NCBI GenBank assembly: GCA_947650365.1
Contig: CANTAL010000144.1
Span: forward strand, 687,001 to 751,000
DNA length: 64,000 bases
Source: Chamaelirium japonicum
Lineage: Eukaryota; Streptophyta; Magnoliopsida; Liliales; Melanthiaceae
Reading direction: 5' to 3'
The translations under genes and the position numbers were made by a program. Position 1 is the first letter of the stretch. Every line of letters begins with the position of its first letter. Below the pieces are notes generated by a model. That model saw only the letters and a program-made list of their open reading frames with translations, ran no database searches and was not told where the DNA came from. Shown piece by piece: positions 1-11,813 of this stretch.

Positions 1-114
1 AAGAATGGATCGTACGAATGAAATAGAATGGATTGTACGTATCAATTAGAATGGATACATTCGTGACGATCCATTCTAATTCATTCATACGATCCATTCT
101 AATTCATTCGCACG
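1..114. repeat. Antisense remnant (1-67) then two sense units (68-114)
   Basis: Antisense units run to ATACATTCGTG at about 67 and switch straight into ACGATCC. After two sense units the array switches back at CGCAC/GTACGAATG. The same antisense-sense-antisense miniature is found at 15,671-15,722 (TCGTGACGAT landmarks at 61 and 15,671), so it was copied as a unit. Confidence 0.85.
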
Positions 115-408
115 TACGAATGAATTAGAATGGATCGTACGAATGAATTAGAATGGATACATTGTGCGAATGAATTAGAATGGATCGTACGAAGGAATTA
201 GAATGGATCGTACGAATGAATTAGAATGGATATATTCGTGCAAATGAATTAGAATGGATCATACGAATGAATAAGAATGGATCTTACGATTGAAATAGAA
301 TGGATCGTACGAATGAATTAGAATGGATAAATTCGTGCGAATGAATTAGAATGGATTGTATGAATGAATTAGATTGGATCATACGAATGAATTAGAATGG
401 ATCGTACG
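115..408 (-). repeat. Antisense block, about 13 units
   Basis: Antisense 23-mers with three 28-mer-type units (GGATACATT, GGATATATTCG and GGATAAATTCG forms near 145, 228 and 325) and one GAAGGAATTAG variant near 190. It ends at GGATCGTACGTCC, an odd junction with a few non-consensus bases before sense units begin. Confidence 0.88.
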
Positions 409-1773
409 TCCTTTGTATGATCCATTCTAATTTATTCATACGATCCATTCTAATTCATTCGTACGATCCATTCTAATTCATTCGCACGATCCATTCTAAT
501 TCATTCATACGATCCAATCTAATTCATTCATACGATCCTATCTAATTCATTCGCACAATCTATTCTAATTCATTCGTATGATCCATTCAAATTCATTCGT
601 ATGATCCATTCTAATTCATTCGTACGACCCATTCTATTTCATTCGCACGATCCATTCTAATTCATTTGCACGATCCATTCTAATTCATTCGCACGATCCA
701 TTCTAATTCATTCGTACAATCCATTCAATTTCATTCGTACGATCCATTTTTACTCATTCGTACGATCCATTCTAATTCATTCGCACGAATGTATCCATTC
801 TAATTCATTCGTACGATCCATTCTAATTCATTCGTACGATCCATTCTAATGCATTCGTACGATCCATTCTAATTCATTCGCATGATCCATTCTAATTCAT
901 TCGTACGATCCATTCTAATTCATTCGCACGAATGTATCCATTCTAATTCATTCGTACGATCCATTCTAATTCATTCATACAATCCATTCTAATTCATTCG
1001 TACGATCCATTCTAATTCATTCGTACGATCCATTCTAATTCATTCGCATGAATGTATCCATTCTAATTAATTCGCACGATCCATTCTAATTCATTCGTAA
1101 GATCCATTCTAATTCATTCGCATGATCCATTCTAATTCATTCGCTCGATCCATTCTAATTCATTCGCACGATCTATTCTAATTCATTCATACGATCCATT
1201 CTAATTCATTCGCACGATCCATTCTAATTTATTCGCACGATCCATTCTAATTCATTCATACGATCCATTATAATTCATTTGTACGATCCATTCTAATTCA
1301 TTCGCATGATCTATTCTAATTCATTCGCATGATCCATTCTAATTCATTCATACGATCCATTCTTATTCATTCGTACGATCTATTCTAATTCATTCGCACA
1401 ATCATTCTAATTCATTCCTACGATCTATTCTAATTCCTTCGTACGATCCATTCTAATTCATTCGTACGATCCATTCTAATTCATTCGTACGATCCATTCA
1501 AATTCATTCGTACAATCCATTCTAATTCATTCGCACGATCCATTCTAATTCATTCACACAATCTATTCTAATTCATTCATATGATCCATTCTAATTCATT
1601 CATACGATTCATTCTAATTCATTCACATGAATGTATCCATTCTAATTCATTCGTACGATCCATTCTAATTCCTTCGTACACATTTATCCACTCTAATTCA
1701 ATCGTACGATCCATTTTAATTCATTCGTATGATCCATTCTAATTCATTCGCACGATCCATTCTAATTCATTCG
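409..1773 (+). repeat. Sense block, about 1.37 kb
   Basis: Sense 23-mers with 28-mers near 785, 927, 1,047 and 1,627. An aberrant unit at about 1,676-1,692 (CACATTTATCCAC) looks like a decayed 28-mer. CpG positions vary strongly between CGTACG, CATACG, CGTATG and CGTACA. It ends at TTCGTCGTACGAAGG, a CGT overlap with the next antisense unit. Confidence 0.9.
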
Positions 1774-2514
1774 TCGTACGAAGGAATTAGAATGGATACA
1801 TTCGTGCGAATGAATTATAATGGATCATGCGAATGAATTAGAATGGATCATACGAATGAATTAGAATGGATCGTAAGAATGAATTAGAATGGATCGTACG
1901 AATGAATTAGAATGGATTGTACGAATGAATTAGAATGGATCGTACGAATGAATTAGAATGGATCGTGCGAATGAATTAGAATGGATCGTGCGAATGAATT
2001 AGAATGATTCGTACGAATGAATTAGAATGCATCGTACGAATGAATTAGAATGGATCGTGCGAATGAATTAGAAAGGATCGTACGAATTAATTAGAATGGA
2101 TACATTCGTACGAATGAATTAGAATGGATTGTATGAATGAATTAGAATGGATCATATGAATGAATTAGAAAGGATCGTGCGAATGAATTAGAATGGATCG
2201 TACGAATGAATTAGAATGGATTGTATGAATGAATTAGAATGGATCGTGCGAATGAATTAGAATGGATCGTGCGAATGAATTAGAATGGATCGTATGAATG
2301 GAATAGAATGGATCGTATAAATTAGAATGGATCGTACGAAGGAATTAGAATGGATCGCATGAATGAATTAGATTGGATCATGGATACATTCGTGCGAATG
2401 AATTAGAATGGATCGTACGAATGAATTAGAATGGATTGTATGAATGAATTAGAATGGATCGTGCGAATGAATTAGAATGGATCGTACGAATGAATTAGAA
2501 TGGATACATTCGTG
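1774..2514 (-). repeat. Antisense block, about 0.74 kb
   Basis: Antisense units with 28-mers near 1,797, 2,100 and 2,385. Near 2,377-2,390 a unit is truncated (GGATCATGGATACATTCG), so two units are fused with loss of bases. The block ends in a 28-mer, ATACATTCGTGCG, that runs directly into sense TTCTAATTC. Confidence 0.9.
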
Positions 2515-2664
2515 CGTTCTAATTCATTCATACGATCCATTCTAATTCATTTGTATGAATGTATCCATTCTAATTCATTCATACGATCCATTCTAATTCC
2601 TTCGTACGATCCATTCTAATTCGTACGAAGGAATTAGAATGGATCGTATGAAGGAATTAGAATG
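2515..2664. repeat. Short sense (2515-2622) plus antisense (2623-2664) pair
   Basis: Four to five sense units, then fewer than two antisense units rich in the AAGGAATTAG variant, then sense again at AATGTACGATC. The same structure with the same junction bases recurs at 7,731-7,880 and 15,871-16,019, so this is an ancestral micro-inversion carried to three places. Confidence 0.85.
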
Positions 2665-2953
2665 TACGATCTATTCTAATTCATTCGTACGATCCATTCT
2701 AAATCATTTGTATGATCCATTCTAATTCATTCGCACGAATGTATCCATTCTAATTCATTCGTACGATCCATTCTAATTCATTCGTACAATCCATTTTATT
2801 TCATTCGTACGATCCATTCTTACTCATTCTTATGATCCATTCTAATTCATTCATACGATCCATTCTAATTCATTCATACGATCCATTCTAATTCATTCAT
2901 ACGATCCATTCTAATTCATTCACACGAATGTATCCATTCTAATTCATTCGTAT
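2665..2953 (+). repeat. Sense block, about 0.29 kb
   Basis: Sense units that include the TATTTC and TTACTC variants side by side (about 2,786-2,830), then a run of CATACG-type units, a 28-mer near 2,923, and the junction CGTATCATACGAATGAG into antisense. Confidence 0.87.
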
Positions 2954-3126
2954 CATACGAATGAGTAAGAATGGATTGTACGAATGAGTAAGAATGGATC
3001 GTACGAATGAATTAGAATGGATCGTACGAATGAAATAGAATGGATTCGCATGAATGTATCCATTCTAATTCATTCGTACGATACATTCTAATTCATTCGT
3101 ACGATCCATTCTAATTCATTCGTACG
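2954..3126. repeat. Antisense (2954-3045) then sense (3046-3126) microblocks
   Basis: The antisense part reads the reverse of the TTACTC and TATTTC variants (GAGTAAG, GAAATAG). The switch to sense at TGGATTCGCATGAATG goes through a 28-mer insert. The sense part ends at CGTACGTTAGAATGG, where only a partial antisense unit follows. Confidence 0.82.
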
Positions 3127-3399
3127 TTAGAATGGATCGTATGAATGAATTAGAATGGATCGTACGAATGAATTAGAATAGATCGTACGAATGAATTAGA
3201 ATGGATCGTGCGAATAAATTAGAATAGATACATTCGTGCGAATGAATTAGAATGGATCAAACGAATGAGTAAGAATGGATCGTACGAATGAAATAGAATG
3301 GATTGTACGAATGAATTAGAACGAATCGTACGAATGAAATATAATGGATTGTACGAAGGAATTAGAATGGATCATACGAATGAAATAGAATGGATCGTA
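3127..3399 (-). repeat. Antisense block, about 0.27 kb
   Basis: About twelve antisense units with one 28-mer near 3,230 and a cluster of GAGTAAG/GAAATAG variants. It breaks off at GGATCGTAATCTAATTC, where an antisense unit is fused to the middle of a sense unit without a palindromic core. Confidence 0.85.
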
Positions 3400-3707
3400 A
3401 TCTAATTCATTCAAACGATCCATTCTAATTCATTCGCACAATCTATTCTAATTCATTCGTATGATCCATTCTAATTCATTCGTACGATCCATTCTAATTC
3501 ATTTGCACGAATGTATCCATTCTAATTCATTCATACGATCCATTCTAATTCATTCGCACAATCTATTCTAATTCATTCGTACGATCAATTCTAATTCATT
3601 AGCATGATCCATTCTAATTGATTCGTACGCCCTATTCTAATTCATTCGTACGATCCATTCTTACTCATTCGTATGATCCATTGTAATTCATTCGCACGAA
3701 TGTATCC
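3400..3707 (+). repeat. Sense block, about 0.31 kb
   Basis: Sense units, 28-mers near 3,507 and 3,697. The second 28-mer is cut at GTATCC and joined to TACGAATGAATTAG, so the switch again occurs at a 28-mer. Confidence 0.86.
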
Positions 3708-4442
3708 TACGAATGAATTAGAATGGATATATTCGTGCAAATGAATTAGAATGGATCGTATGAATGAATTAGAATGGATCGTACGAATGAATTAGAATGG
3801 ATCGTACGAAGGAATTAGAATGGATCGTACGAAGGAATTAGAATGGATCATACTAAGGAATTAGAATGGATCGTACGAAGGAATTAGAATGGATCGTACG
3901 AATGAATTAGAATGGATACATTCGTGCGAATGAATTTGAATGGATCATACGAATGAATTAGAATGGATCATGCGAATGAATTAGAATGGATCGTACGAAG
4001 GAATTAGAATGGATCGTATGAATGAATTAGAATGGATCGTATGAATGAAATAGAATGGATTGTACGAATGAATTAGAATGGATCGTACGAATGAATTAGA
4101 ATGGATACATTCGTGTGAATGAATTAGAATGGATCATACAAATGAATTAGAATGGATCGTATTAATGAATTAGAATGGGTCGTACGAATGAATTAGAATG
4201 GATCGTACGAATGAATTAGAATAGATCGTATGAATGAATTAGAATGGATCTAACGAATGAATTAGAATGGATCATACGAATAAGTAAGAATGGATCGTAC
4301 GAATGAAATAGAATGGATTGTACGAATGAATTAGAATGGATCGTACGAATGAATTAGAATGGATACATTCGTGCGAATGAATTAGAATGGATCATACGAA
4401 TGAATTAGAATGGATCGTACAAATGAATTAGAATAGATCGTA
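3708..4442 (-). repeat. Antisense block, rich in AAGGAATTAG units
   Basis: Between about 3,805 and 3,895 several successive units carry AAGGAATTAG instead of AATGAATTAG, a local amplification of one variant. 28-mers lie near 3,727, 3,915, 4,106 and 4,367. The last part, about 4,258-4,442, is repeated at about 9,838-10,016, ending in both cases at GATCGTACATTCTAATTCC. Confidence 0.9.
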
Positions 4443-6343
4443 CATTCTAATTCCTTCGTACGATCCATTCTAATTCATTCGTATGATCCATTCTAATTTA
4501 TTCGTACGATCCATTCTAATTCCTTCGTATGATCCATTCTAACTCATTCGCCCACGATCCATTCTAATTCATTCGTACGATCCATTCTAATTCATTCGTA
4601 TGATCCATTCTAATTCATTCGTACAATCCATTCTATTTCATTCATACGATCCATTCTTACTCATTCGTTCGATCCATTCTAATCCATTTGTACGATCCAT
4701 TCTAATTCATTCGTATGATCCATTCTAATTCATTCGCACGATCCATTCTAATTCATTCGTACGATCCATTCTAATTCATTCGCACGAATGTATCCATTCT
4801 AATTCATTTGTACAATCCATTCTATTTCATTTGTACGATCCATTCTTACTCATTCGTACGATCCATTCTAATTCATTTGCACAATCCATTCTAATTCATT
4901 CATACGATCCATTCTAATTTATTCGTACGATCCATTCTAATTCATTCGCACGATCCATTCTAATTCATTCATATGATCCAATCTAATTCATTCATATGAT
5001 CCATTCTAATTCTTTCGCACGAATGTATCCATTCTAATTCATTCGTACGTTCCATTCTAATTCATTCGCACAATCTATTCTAATTCATTCGTACGATCCA
5101 TTCTAATTCATTCGTACGATCCATTCTAATTCCTTCCTACGATCCATTCTAATTCATTCGTACGATCCATTCTAATTCCTTCGTACGATCCATTCTAATT
5201 CATTCCCATGAATGTGTCCATTCTAATTCATTCGTACGATCAATTCTAATTCATTAACACAATCTATTCTAATTCATTCATACGATCCATTCTAATTCAT
5301 TCGAACGATTCATTCTAATTCATTCGCACGATCCATTCTTATTCATTCATACGATCCATTCTAATTCATTCGTACGACATTCTAATTCATACCTACGATC
5401 CATTCTAATTCATTCGTACGATCCATTCTAATTCATTCGCACGATCCATTCTAATTCATTCGTACGATCCATTCTAATTCATTCATATGATCCATTCTAA
5501 TTCATTCGCACGATCCATTCTAATTCATGTATACGATCCAATCTAATTCATAAGTACGATCCATTCTAATTCATTCATATGATCCATTCTAATTCATTCG
5601 CACGAATGTATCCATTCTAATTCATTCGTACAATCCATTCTAATTAATTCGCACAATCTATTCTAATTCATTCATACGATCAATTCTAATTCATTAGCAC
5701 GATCCATTCTAATTCATTCGTACGATCTATTCTATTTCATTCGTGCGATCCATTCTTACTCAATCGTATGATCCATTCTAATTCATTCGCACGAATGTAT
5801 CCATTCTAATTCATTCATACGATCCATTCTAATTCATTCGCACGATCCATTCTATTTCATTAATACGATCCATTCTAATTCATTCGCACGAATGTATCCA
5901 CTCTAATTAATTCGCACGATCAATTCTAATTCATTCATACGATCCATTCTAATTCATTCGTAGGATCCATTCTAATTCATTCGCACGGATGAATCCATTC
6001 TAATTCATTCGTACAATCCATTTTATTTGATTCGTACGATCCATTCTAATTCATTCATACGATCCATTCTAATTCATTCATACAATCCATTCTAATTCTT
6101 TCACACGATCCATTCTAATTCATTCGCACGAATGTATCCATTCTAATTCATTCATACGATCCATTCTAATTCATTCGTACGATCCATTCTAATTCATTCG
6201 TACGATCCATTCTAATTCATTATACGATCCAATCTAATTCATTCATACGATCCATTCTAATTCTTTCGCACGAATGTATCCATTCTAATTAATTCGTAAG
6301 ATCCATTCTAATTCATTAGCACAAAAAAACACGATCCACTCAC
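4443..6343 (+). repeat. Sense block, 1.9 kb, ending in an A7 run
   Basis: Longest block of the first 16 kb. 28-mers are near 4,788, 5,008, 5,207, 5,598, 5,792, 5,888, 6,128 and 6,270. TATTTC/TTACTC pairs occur at about 4,630-4,670 and 4,820-4,855. The end holds the only homopolymer run I saw, seven A at 6,323-6,329, followed by a damaged unit ACGATCCACTCACG before the reversal. Confidence 0.9.
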
Positions 6344-6486
6344 GTACGAATAAATTAGAATGAATTAGAATGAATTGTATGAATAAATTAGAATGGATCG
6401 TGCGAATGAATTAGAATGGATCGTGCGAATGAATTAGAATGGATCGTACGAAGGAATTAGAATGGATCGTACGAATAAATTAGAAT
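6344..6486 (-). repeat. Antisense microblock, about 0.14 kb
   Basis: Six antisense units. Near 6,352-6,375 the core AATTAGAATG is repeated at 10-bp steps (AATTAGAATGAATTAGAATG), a slippage product inside the unit. The right end is a hairpin junction (see 6,473-6,506). Confidence 0.86.
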
Positions 6487-6506
6487 GTATCCATTCTAAT
6501 TCATTC
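6473..6506. other. Inverted-repeat junction, 4-nt spacer
   Basis: AATTAGAATG, spacer TATC, CATTCTAATT. The 10-bp arms at 6,478-6,501 match perfectly and extend to 15 bp with one mismatch. It is the antisense-to-sense switch point, with unit bases missing between the two arms. Capable of a tight hairpin in single-stranded DNA or RNA. Confidence 0.9.
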
Positions 6507-7436
6507 GTACGATCCATTCAAATTTATTCGTACGATCCATTCTAATTCATTCGCATGATCCATTCTAATTCATTCGTACGATCCATTCTAATTCATTCAT
6601 ACGATCCATTCTAATTCATTCATACGATCTATTCTAATTCTTTCGCATGAATGTATCCATTCTAATTCATTCGTACGATCCATTCTAATTCATTCGCACG
6701 ATTCATTCTAATTCATTCATACAATCCATTCTAATTCTTTTGCACGAATGTATCCATTCTAATTCATTCGTACGATCCATTCTAATTCATTCATACGATC
6801 CATTCTTATTCATTCCCATGAATGCATTCATTCTAATTCATACGTACGATCCATTCTAATTCATTTATACGGTCCAATCTAATTCATTCATACAATCCAT
6901 TTTAATTCATTTGCACGAATTTATCCATTCTAATTCATTTGTACGATCTATTCTATTTCCTTCGTACGATCCATTCTTGCTCATTCGTACGATCCATTCT
7001 AATTTATTTGCACGAATATATCCATTCTAATTCATTCGTACAATCCATTCTAATTCCTTCGTACGATCCATTCTAATTCATTCGCACGAATGTATCCATT
7101 CTAATTCATTCGTACGATCCATTCTAATTCATTCGTACGATCCATTCTTATTCATAAATACGATCCAATCTAATTCATTCATACGATCCAATCTAATTCA
7201 TTCGCACGATCCACTCTAATTCATTCATACGATCCAATCTAATTCATTCATACGATCCATTCTAATTCATTCGCACGAATGTATCTATTCTAATTCATTC
7301 GTACGATCTATTCTAATTCATTCATACAATCTATTCTAATTCATTCGTACGATCCATTCTAATTCATTTGCTCGATCCATTCTAATTCATTCATACGATC
7401 CAATCTAATTCATTCGTACGATCCATTCCTTCGTAC
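6487..7436 (+). repeat. Sense block, about 0.95 kb
   Basis: Many 28-mer-type units (near 6,648, 6,747, 6,815, 6,907, 7,013, 7,087, 7,265), several with decayed inserts such as GAATTTATCC and GAATATATCC. It ends in a short unit ATCCATTCCTTCGTACGACG that runs into antisense. Confidence 0.9.
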
Positions 7437-7730
7437 GACGAATGAATTAGAATGGATCGTGCGAATGAATTAGAATGGATCTTATGAATGAATTAGAATG
7501 GATTGTGCGAATGAATTAGAATGGATCGTACGAATGAATTAGAGTGGATACATTCGTACGAAGGAATTAGAATGGATCGTACGAATGAATTAGAATGGAT
7601 ACATTCGTGTGAATGAATTAGAATGGATCGTATGAATGAATTAGAATAGATTGTGCAAATGAATTAGAATGGATCGTGCGAATGAATTAGAATGGATCGT
7701 ACGAATGAATTTGAATGGATACATTCGTGC
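7437..7730 (-). repeat. Antisense block, about 0.29 kb
   Basis: About twelve antisense units with 28-mers near 7,548, 7,600 and 7,718. It ends with ATACATTCGTGC joined to GTTCTAATTC, the same junction as at 2,511 and 15,866. Confidence 0.88.
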
Positions 7731-7880
7731 GTTCTAATTCATTCATACGATCCATTCTAATTCATTCGCACGAATGTATCCATTCTAATACATTCGTACG
7801 ATCCATTCTAATTCCTTCGTATGATCCATTCTAATTCGTACGAAGGAATTAGAATGGATCGTACGAAGGAATTAGAATGT
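7731..7880. repeat. Short sense (7731-7840) plus antisense (7841-7880) pair
   Basis: Second copy of the microblock pair at 2,515-2,664. Junction CGTGCGTTCT is at 2,511, 7,726 and 15,866, spacings 5,215 and 8,140. CTAATTCGTACGAAGG and GAATGTACGATCTATTC edges are conserved in copy two. Confidence 0.86.
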
Positions 7881-8398
7881 ACGATCTATTCTAATTCATT
7901 CGTACGATCAATTCTAATTCATTCGTATGATCCATTCTAATTCATTCGCACAAATGTATCAATTCTAATTCATTTGTACGATCCATTCTAATTCATTCGT
8001 ACGATCCATTCTATTTCATTCACATGAATGTATCCATTCTAATTCATTCGTACGATCCATTCTAATTCATTCGCACGAATGTATCCAGATCCATTCTAAT
8101 ATATTCGCACGATCCATTCTAATTCATTCGCACGATCCATTCTAATTCATTCGTACAATCCATTCTTACTCATTCGTACGATCCATTCTAATTCATTCAT
8201 ACAATCCATTCTAATTCTTTTGCACGAATGTATCCATTCTAATTCATTCGTATGATCCATTCTAATAAATTCATACGATCCATTCTAATTCATTCGCACG
8301 ATCCATTCTAATTCATACGTACGATCCATTCTACTTCAATCGTATGATCCATTCTAATTCATTCGTACGATCCATTCTAATTCATTCGTACGATCCAT
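7881..8398 (+). repeat. Sense block, about 0.52 kb
   Basis: Sense units with 28-mers near 7,952, 8,024, 8,077 and 8,222. At about 8,085-8,092 a 28-mer is cut after GTATCCA and restarted as GATCC, a junction type (ATCCAGATCC) also seen at 23,873, 27,467 and 44,188. It ends in the half unit GATCCATAAATGAG. Confidence 0.88.
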
Positions 8399-9425
8399 AA
8401 ATGAGTTAGAATGGATCGTATGAATGAATTAGAATGGATCGTACAAAGGAATTAGAATGGATCATACGAATGAAATATAATGGGTCGTACAAAGGAATTA
8501 GAATGGTTCGTATGAATAAAATAGAATGGATCGTATGAATTAGAATGGATCATACGAATGAATTAGAATGGATCGTACGAAGGAATTAGAATGGATCGTA
8601 CGAAGGAATTAGAATGGATCGTACGAATGAATTAGAATGGATACATTCGTGCAAAAGAATTAGAATGGATTGTATGAATGAATTAGAATGGATCTTAGAA
8701 TGGACCGTACGAATGAGTAAGAATGGATCGTACGAATGAATTAGAATGGATACATTCGTGCGAAGGAATTAGAATGGATCGTACGAATGAATTACAATGG
8801 ATTGTATGAAGGAATTAGAATGGATCGTACGAATGAATTAGAATAGATCGTACGAATGAATTAGAATGGATACATTTGTGCGAATGATTGAGAATGGATC
8901 GTACGAATGAATTAGAATGGATACATTCGTGTGAATAAATTAGAATGGATCGTGCGAATGAATTAGAATGGATCGTACGAATGAATTAGAATGGATCGTA
9001 TGAATGAATTAGAATAGATTGTGCGAATGAATTAGAATGGATCGTATGAATGAATTAGATTGGATCGTATGAATGAATTAGAATGGATCGTGCGAATGAA
9101 TTCGAATGGATCGTATGAATGAAATAGAATAGATCGTATGAATTAGAATGGATCGTACGAAGGAATTAGAATGGATCATACGAATGAATTAGAATGGATC
9201 ATACGAATGAAATAGAATGGATCGTACGAAGGAATTAGAATGGATCGTACGAAGGAATTAGAATGGATACATTCGTGCGAATGAATTAGAATGGATCGTA
9301 TGAATGAATTAGAATGGATACATTCGTGCGAATGAATTAGAATGGATCGTATGAATGAATTAGAATGGATCGTACGAAGGAATTAGAATGGATCGTACGA
9401 AGGAATTAGAATGGATCGTACGAAT
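8399..9425 (-). repeat. Antisense block, 1.03 kb, duplicated at 11.8-13.2 kb
   Basis: Landmark GCAAAAGAAT at 8,651 recurs at 12,021 (offset 3,370). Both are followed by the fused short unit GGATCTTAGAATGG and by the same order of variants for several hundred bases. A shortened unit GTATGAATTAGAATGG near 9,137 recurs near 12,337. Confidence 0.9.
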
Positions 9426-9452
9426 GTATCCATTCTAAGTCACTAGCACGAT
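9426..9452 (+). repeat. Single sense unit inside antisense DNA
   Basis: One unit, TCCATTCTAAGTCACTAGC, is flipped inside a long antisense run, entered through GAATGTATCC and left at CACGATCGTACG. The smallest complete inversion in the window apart from the one at 36,204. Confidence 0.8.
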
Positions 9453-10016
9453 CGTACGAATTAATTAGAATGGATCCTGCGAATGAATTAGAATGGATTG
9501 TACGAATGAATTAGAATGGATTGTACGAATGAATTAGAATGTATACATTCGTGCGAATGAATTAAAATGGATCATACGATTGAGTAAGAATGGATCGTAC
9601 GAATGAAATAGAATGGATCATACGAAGGAATTAGAATGGATCGTACAAATGAGTTAGAATAGATCGTACGAATGAATTAGAATGGATCGTATGAATGAAT
9701 TAGAATGGATCGTACAAAGGATGGATACATTCGTGCGAATAAATTAGAATGGATCGTACGAATGAATTAGAATGGATCATACGAATGAATTAGAATGGAT
9801 CGTATGAATAAATTAGAATGGATCGTATGAATGAATTAGAATGGATCATACGAATGAGTAAAAATAGATCGTACGAATGAAATAGAATGGATTGTACGAA
9901 TGAATTAGAATGGATCGTACGAATGAATTAGAATGGATACATTCGTGCGAATGAATTAGAATGGATCATACGAATGAATTAGAATGGATCGTACGAATGA
10001 ATTAGAATAGATCGTA
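9453..10016 (-). repeat. Antisense block, about 0.56 kb
   Basis: Contains the truncated junction ACAAAGGATGGATACATTCG at about 9,715-9,735, repeated at about 15,655-15,675 (offset 5,940). The last 180 bases match 4,258-4,442 (offset 5,574 at the shared end GATCGTACATT). Confidence 0.88.
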
Positions 10017-10166
10017 CATTCTAATTCCTTCGTATGATCCATTCTAATTCCTTCGTATGAATTAGAATGGATCGTACGAAGGAATTAAAATGGATCGTAC
10101 GAACGAATTAGAATGGATACATTCGTGCGAATGAATTAGATTGGATCGTATGAATGAATTAGAATG
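10017..10166. repeat. Sense (10017-10057) and antisense (10058-10166) microblocks
   Basis: Two CCTTCG-type sense units, then four to five antisense units, then the switch GAATTAGAATG/CACGAATGTATCC. That last edge joins antisense to sense through the 28-mer insert. Confidence 0.83.
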
Positions 10167-11239
10167 CACGAATGTATCCATTCTAATTCATTCGTACGAT
10201 CCATTCTAATTCATTCGCACGATCCATTCTAATTCATTCATACGATCCATTCTATTTCATTCGTACGATCCATTCTAATTCATTCGCACGAATGTATCCA
10301 TCATTTGTACGATCCATTCTAATTCATTCATACGATCCATTCTAATTTATTCGTACGATCCATTCTAATTCATTCGCACGATCCATTCTAATTCATTAAT
10401 ACGATCCATTCTAATTCATTCACACGATCCATTCTAATTCATTCATACGATCCAATCTAATTCATTCATATGATCCATTCTAATTCATTCGTATGTATCC
10501 ATTCTAATTCATTCGTACGATCCATTCTAATTCATTCGCACGATCCATTCTAATTCATTAATACGATCCATTCTAATTTATTCGTACGACGCAAGATCCA
10601 TTCTAATTCATTCATACGATTCAATCTAATTCATTCATACGATTCAATCTAATTCATTCATACGATCCATTCTAATTCATTCGTATGTATCCATTCTAAT
10701 TCATTCATACGATCCATTCTAATTCATTCGTACGATCCATTCTAATTCATTCGCACGATCTATTATTACTCATTCGTATGATCCATTCTAATTCATTCAT
10801 ACAATCTATTCTAATTCATTCATACTATCCATTCTAATTCATTCGTACGATCCATTCTAATTCATTCGCACGATCCATTCTAATTCATTCATACGATCCA
10901 ATCTAATTCATTCGTACAATCCATTCAAATTCATTCATACGATCCATTCTAATTCCTTCGTACGATCCATTCTAATTCCTTCGTACGATCCATTCTAATT
11001 ACTTCGTACGATCCATTCTAATTCCTTCGTACGATCCATTCTAATTCATTCATACGATCCATTCTAATTCATTCGCACGAATGTATCCATTCTAATTCAT
11101 TCGTACGATCGATTCTAATTCATTCACACGAATGTATCCATTCTAATTCCTTCGTACGATCCATTCTAATTCCTTCGTACGATCCATTCTAATTCAATCG
11201 TACGATCCATTCTAATTTATTCGCAGGAATGTATCCATT
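10167..11239 (+). repeat. Sense block with a 192-bp local duplication
   Basis: The landmark GTATGTATCC occurs at 10,491 and 10,683, spacing 192. The segments before each share the order CGCACG, AATACG, CATACGATCCAATC, ATATG/ATACG. This is a recent tandem duplication of about eight units. After 10,930 there is a run of CCTTCG-type units. Confidence 0.88.
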
Positions 11240-11573
11240 CGTGCGAATGAATTAGAATGGATAATACGATTAAATAAGAATGGATCGTACGAATAAAATA
11301 CAATGGATTGTACGAATGAATTAGAATGGATCGTACGAATGAATTAGAAAGGATCGTACGAATGAATTAGAATGGATCGTACGAATGAATTAGAATGGAT
11401 TATACGAAGGAATTAGAATGGATTGTATGAATGAATTAGAATGGATCGTGTGAATGAATTAGAATGGATCGTACGAAGGAATTAGAATGGATCATACAAA
11501 GGAATTAGAATGGATCGTACGAATGAGTTAGAATGGATACATTCATGCAAAAGAATTAGAATGGATACATTCG
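11240..11573 (-). repeat. Antisense block, about 0.33 kb
   Basis: Entered from sense at GTATCCATTCGTGCGAATG, so a 28-mer is shared across the switch. Includes an early GAATAAAATAC decayed TATTTC-type unit and AAGGAATTAG units near 11,405-11,510. It leaves via ATACATTCGTACGATCC. Confidence 0.86.
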
Positions 11574-11813
11574 TACGATCCATTCTAATTCCTTCGTACG
11601 ATCCATTCCAATTCATTCGTACAATCCATTCTAATTCCTTCGTACGATCCATTCTAATTCATTCGCACGATCCATTCTAATTCATTCATACGATCCATTC
11701 TAATTCATTCGTACGAATGAATCCATTCCAATTCATTCGTACGATCCATTCTAATTCATTCGTACGATCCATTCTAATTCATTCGCACGATCCATTCTAA
11801 TTCATTCGTACGT
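11574..11813 (+). repeat. Sense block, about 0.24 kb
   Basis: Ten sense units with one GAATGAATCC 28-mer near 11,727. It ends CATTCGTACGTTAGAATGG, the same partial-unit junction as at 3,121. Confidence 0.86.
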
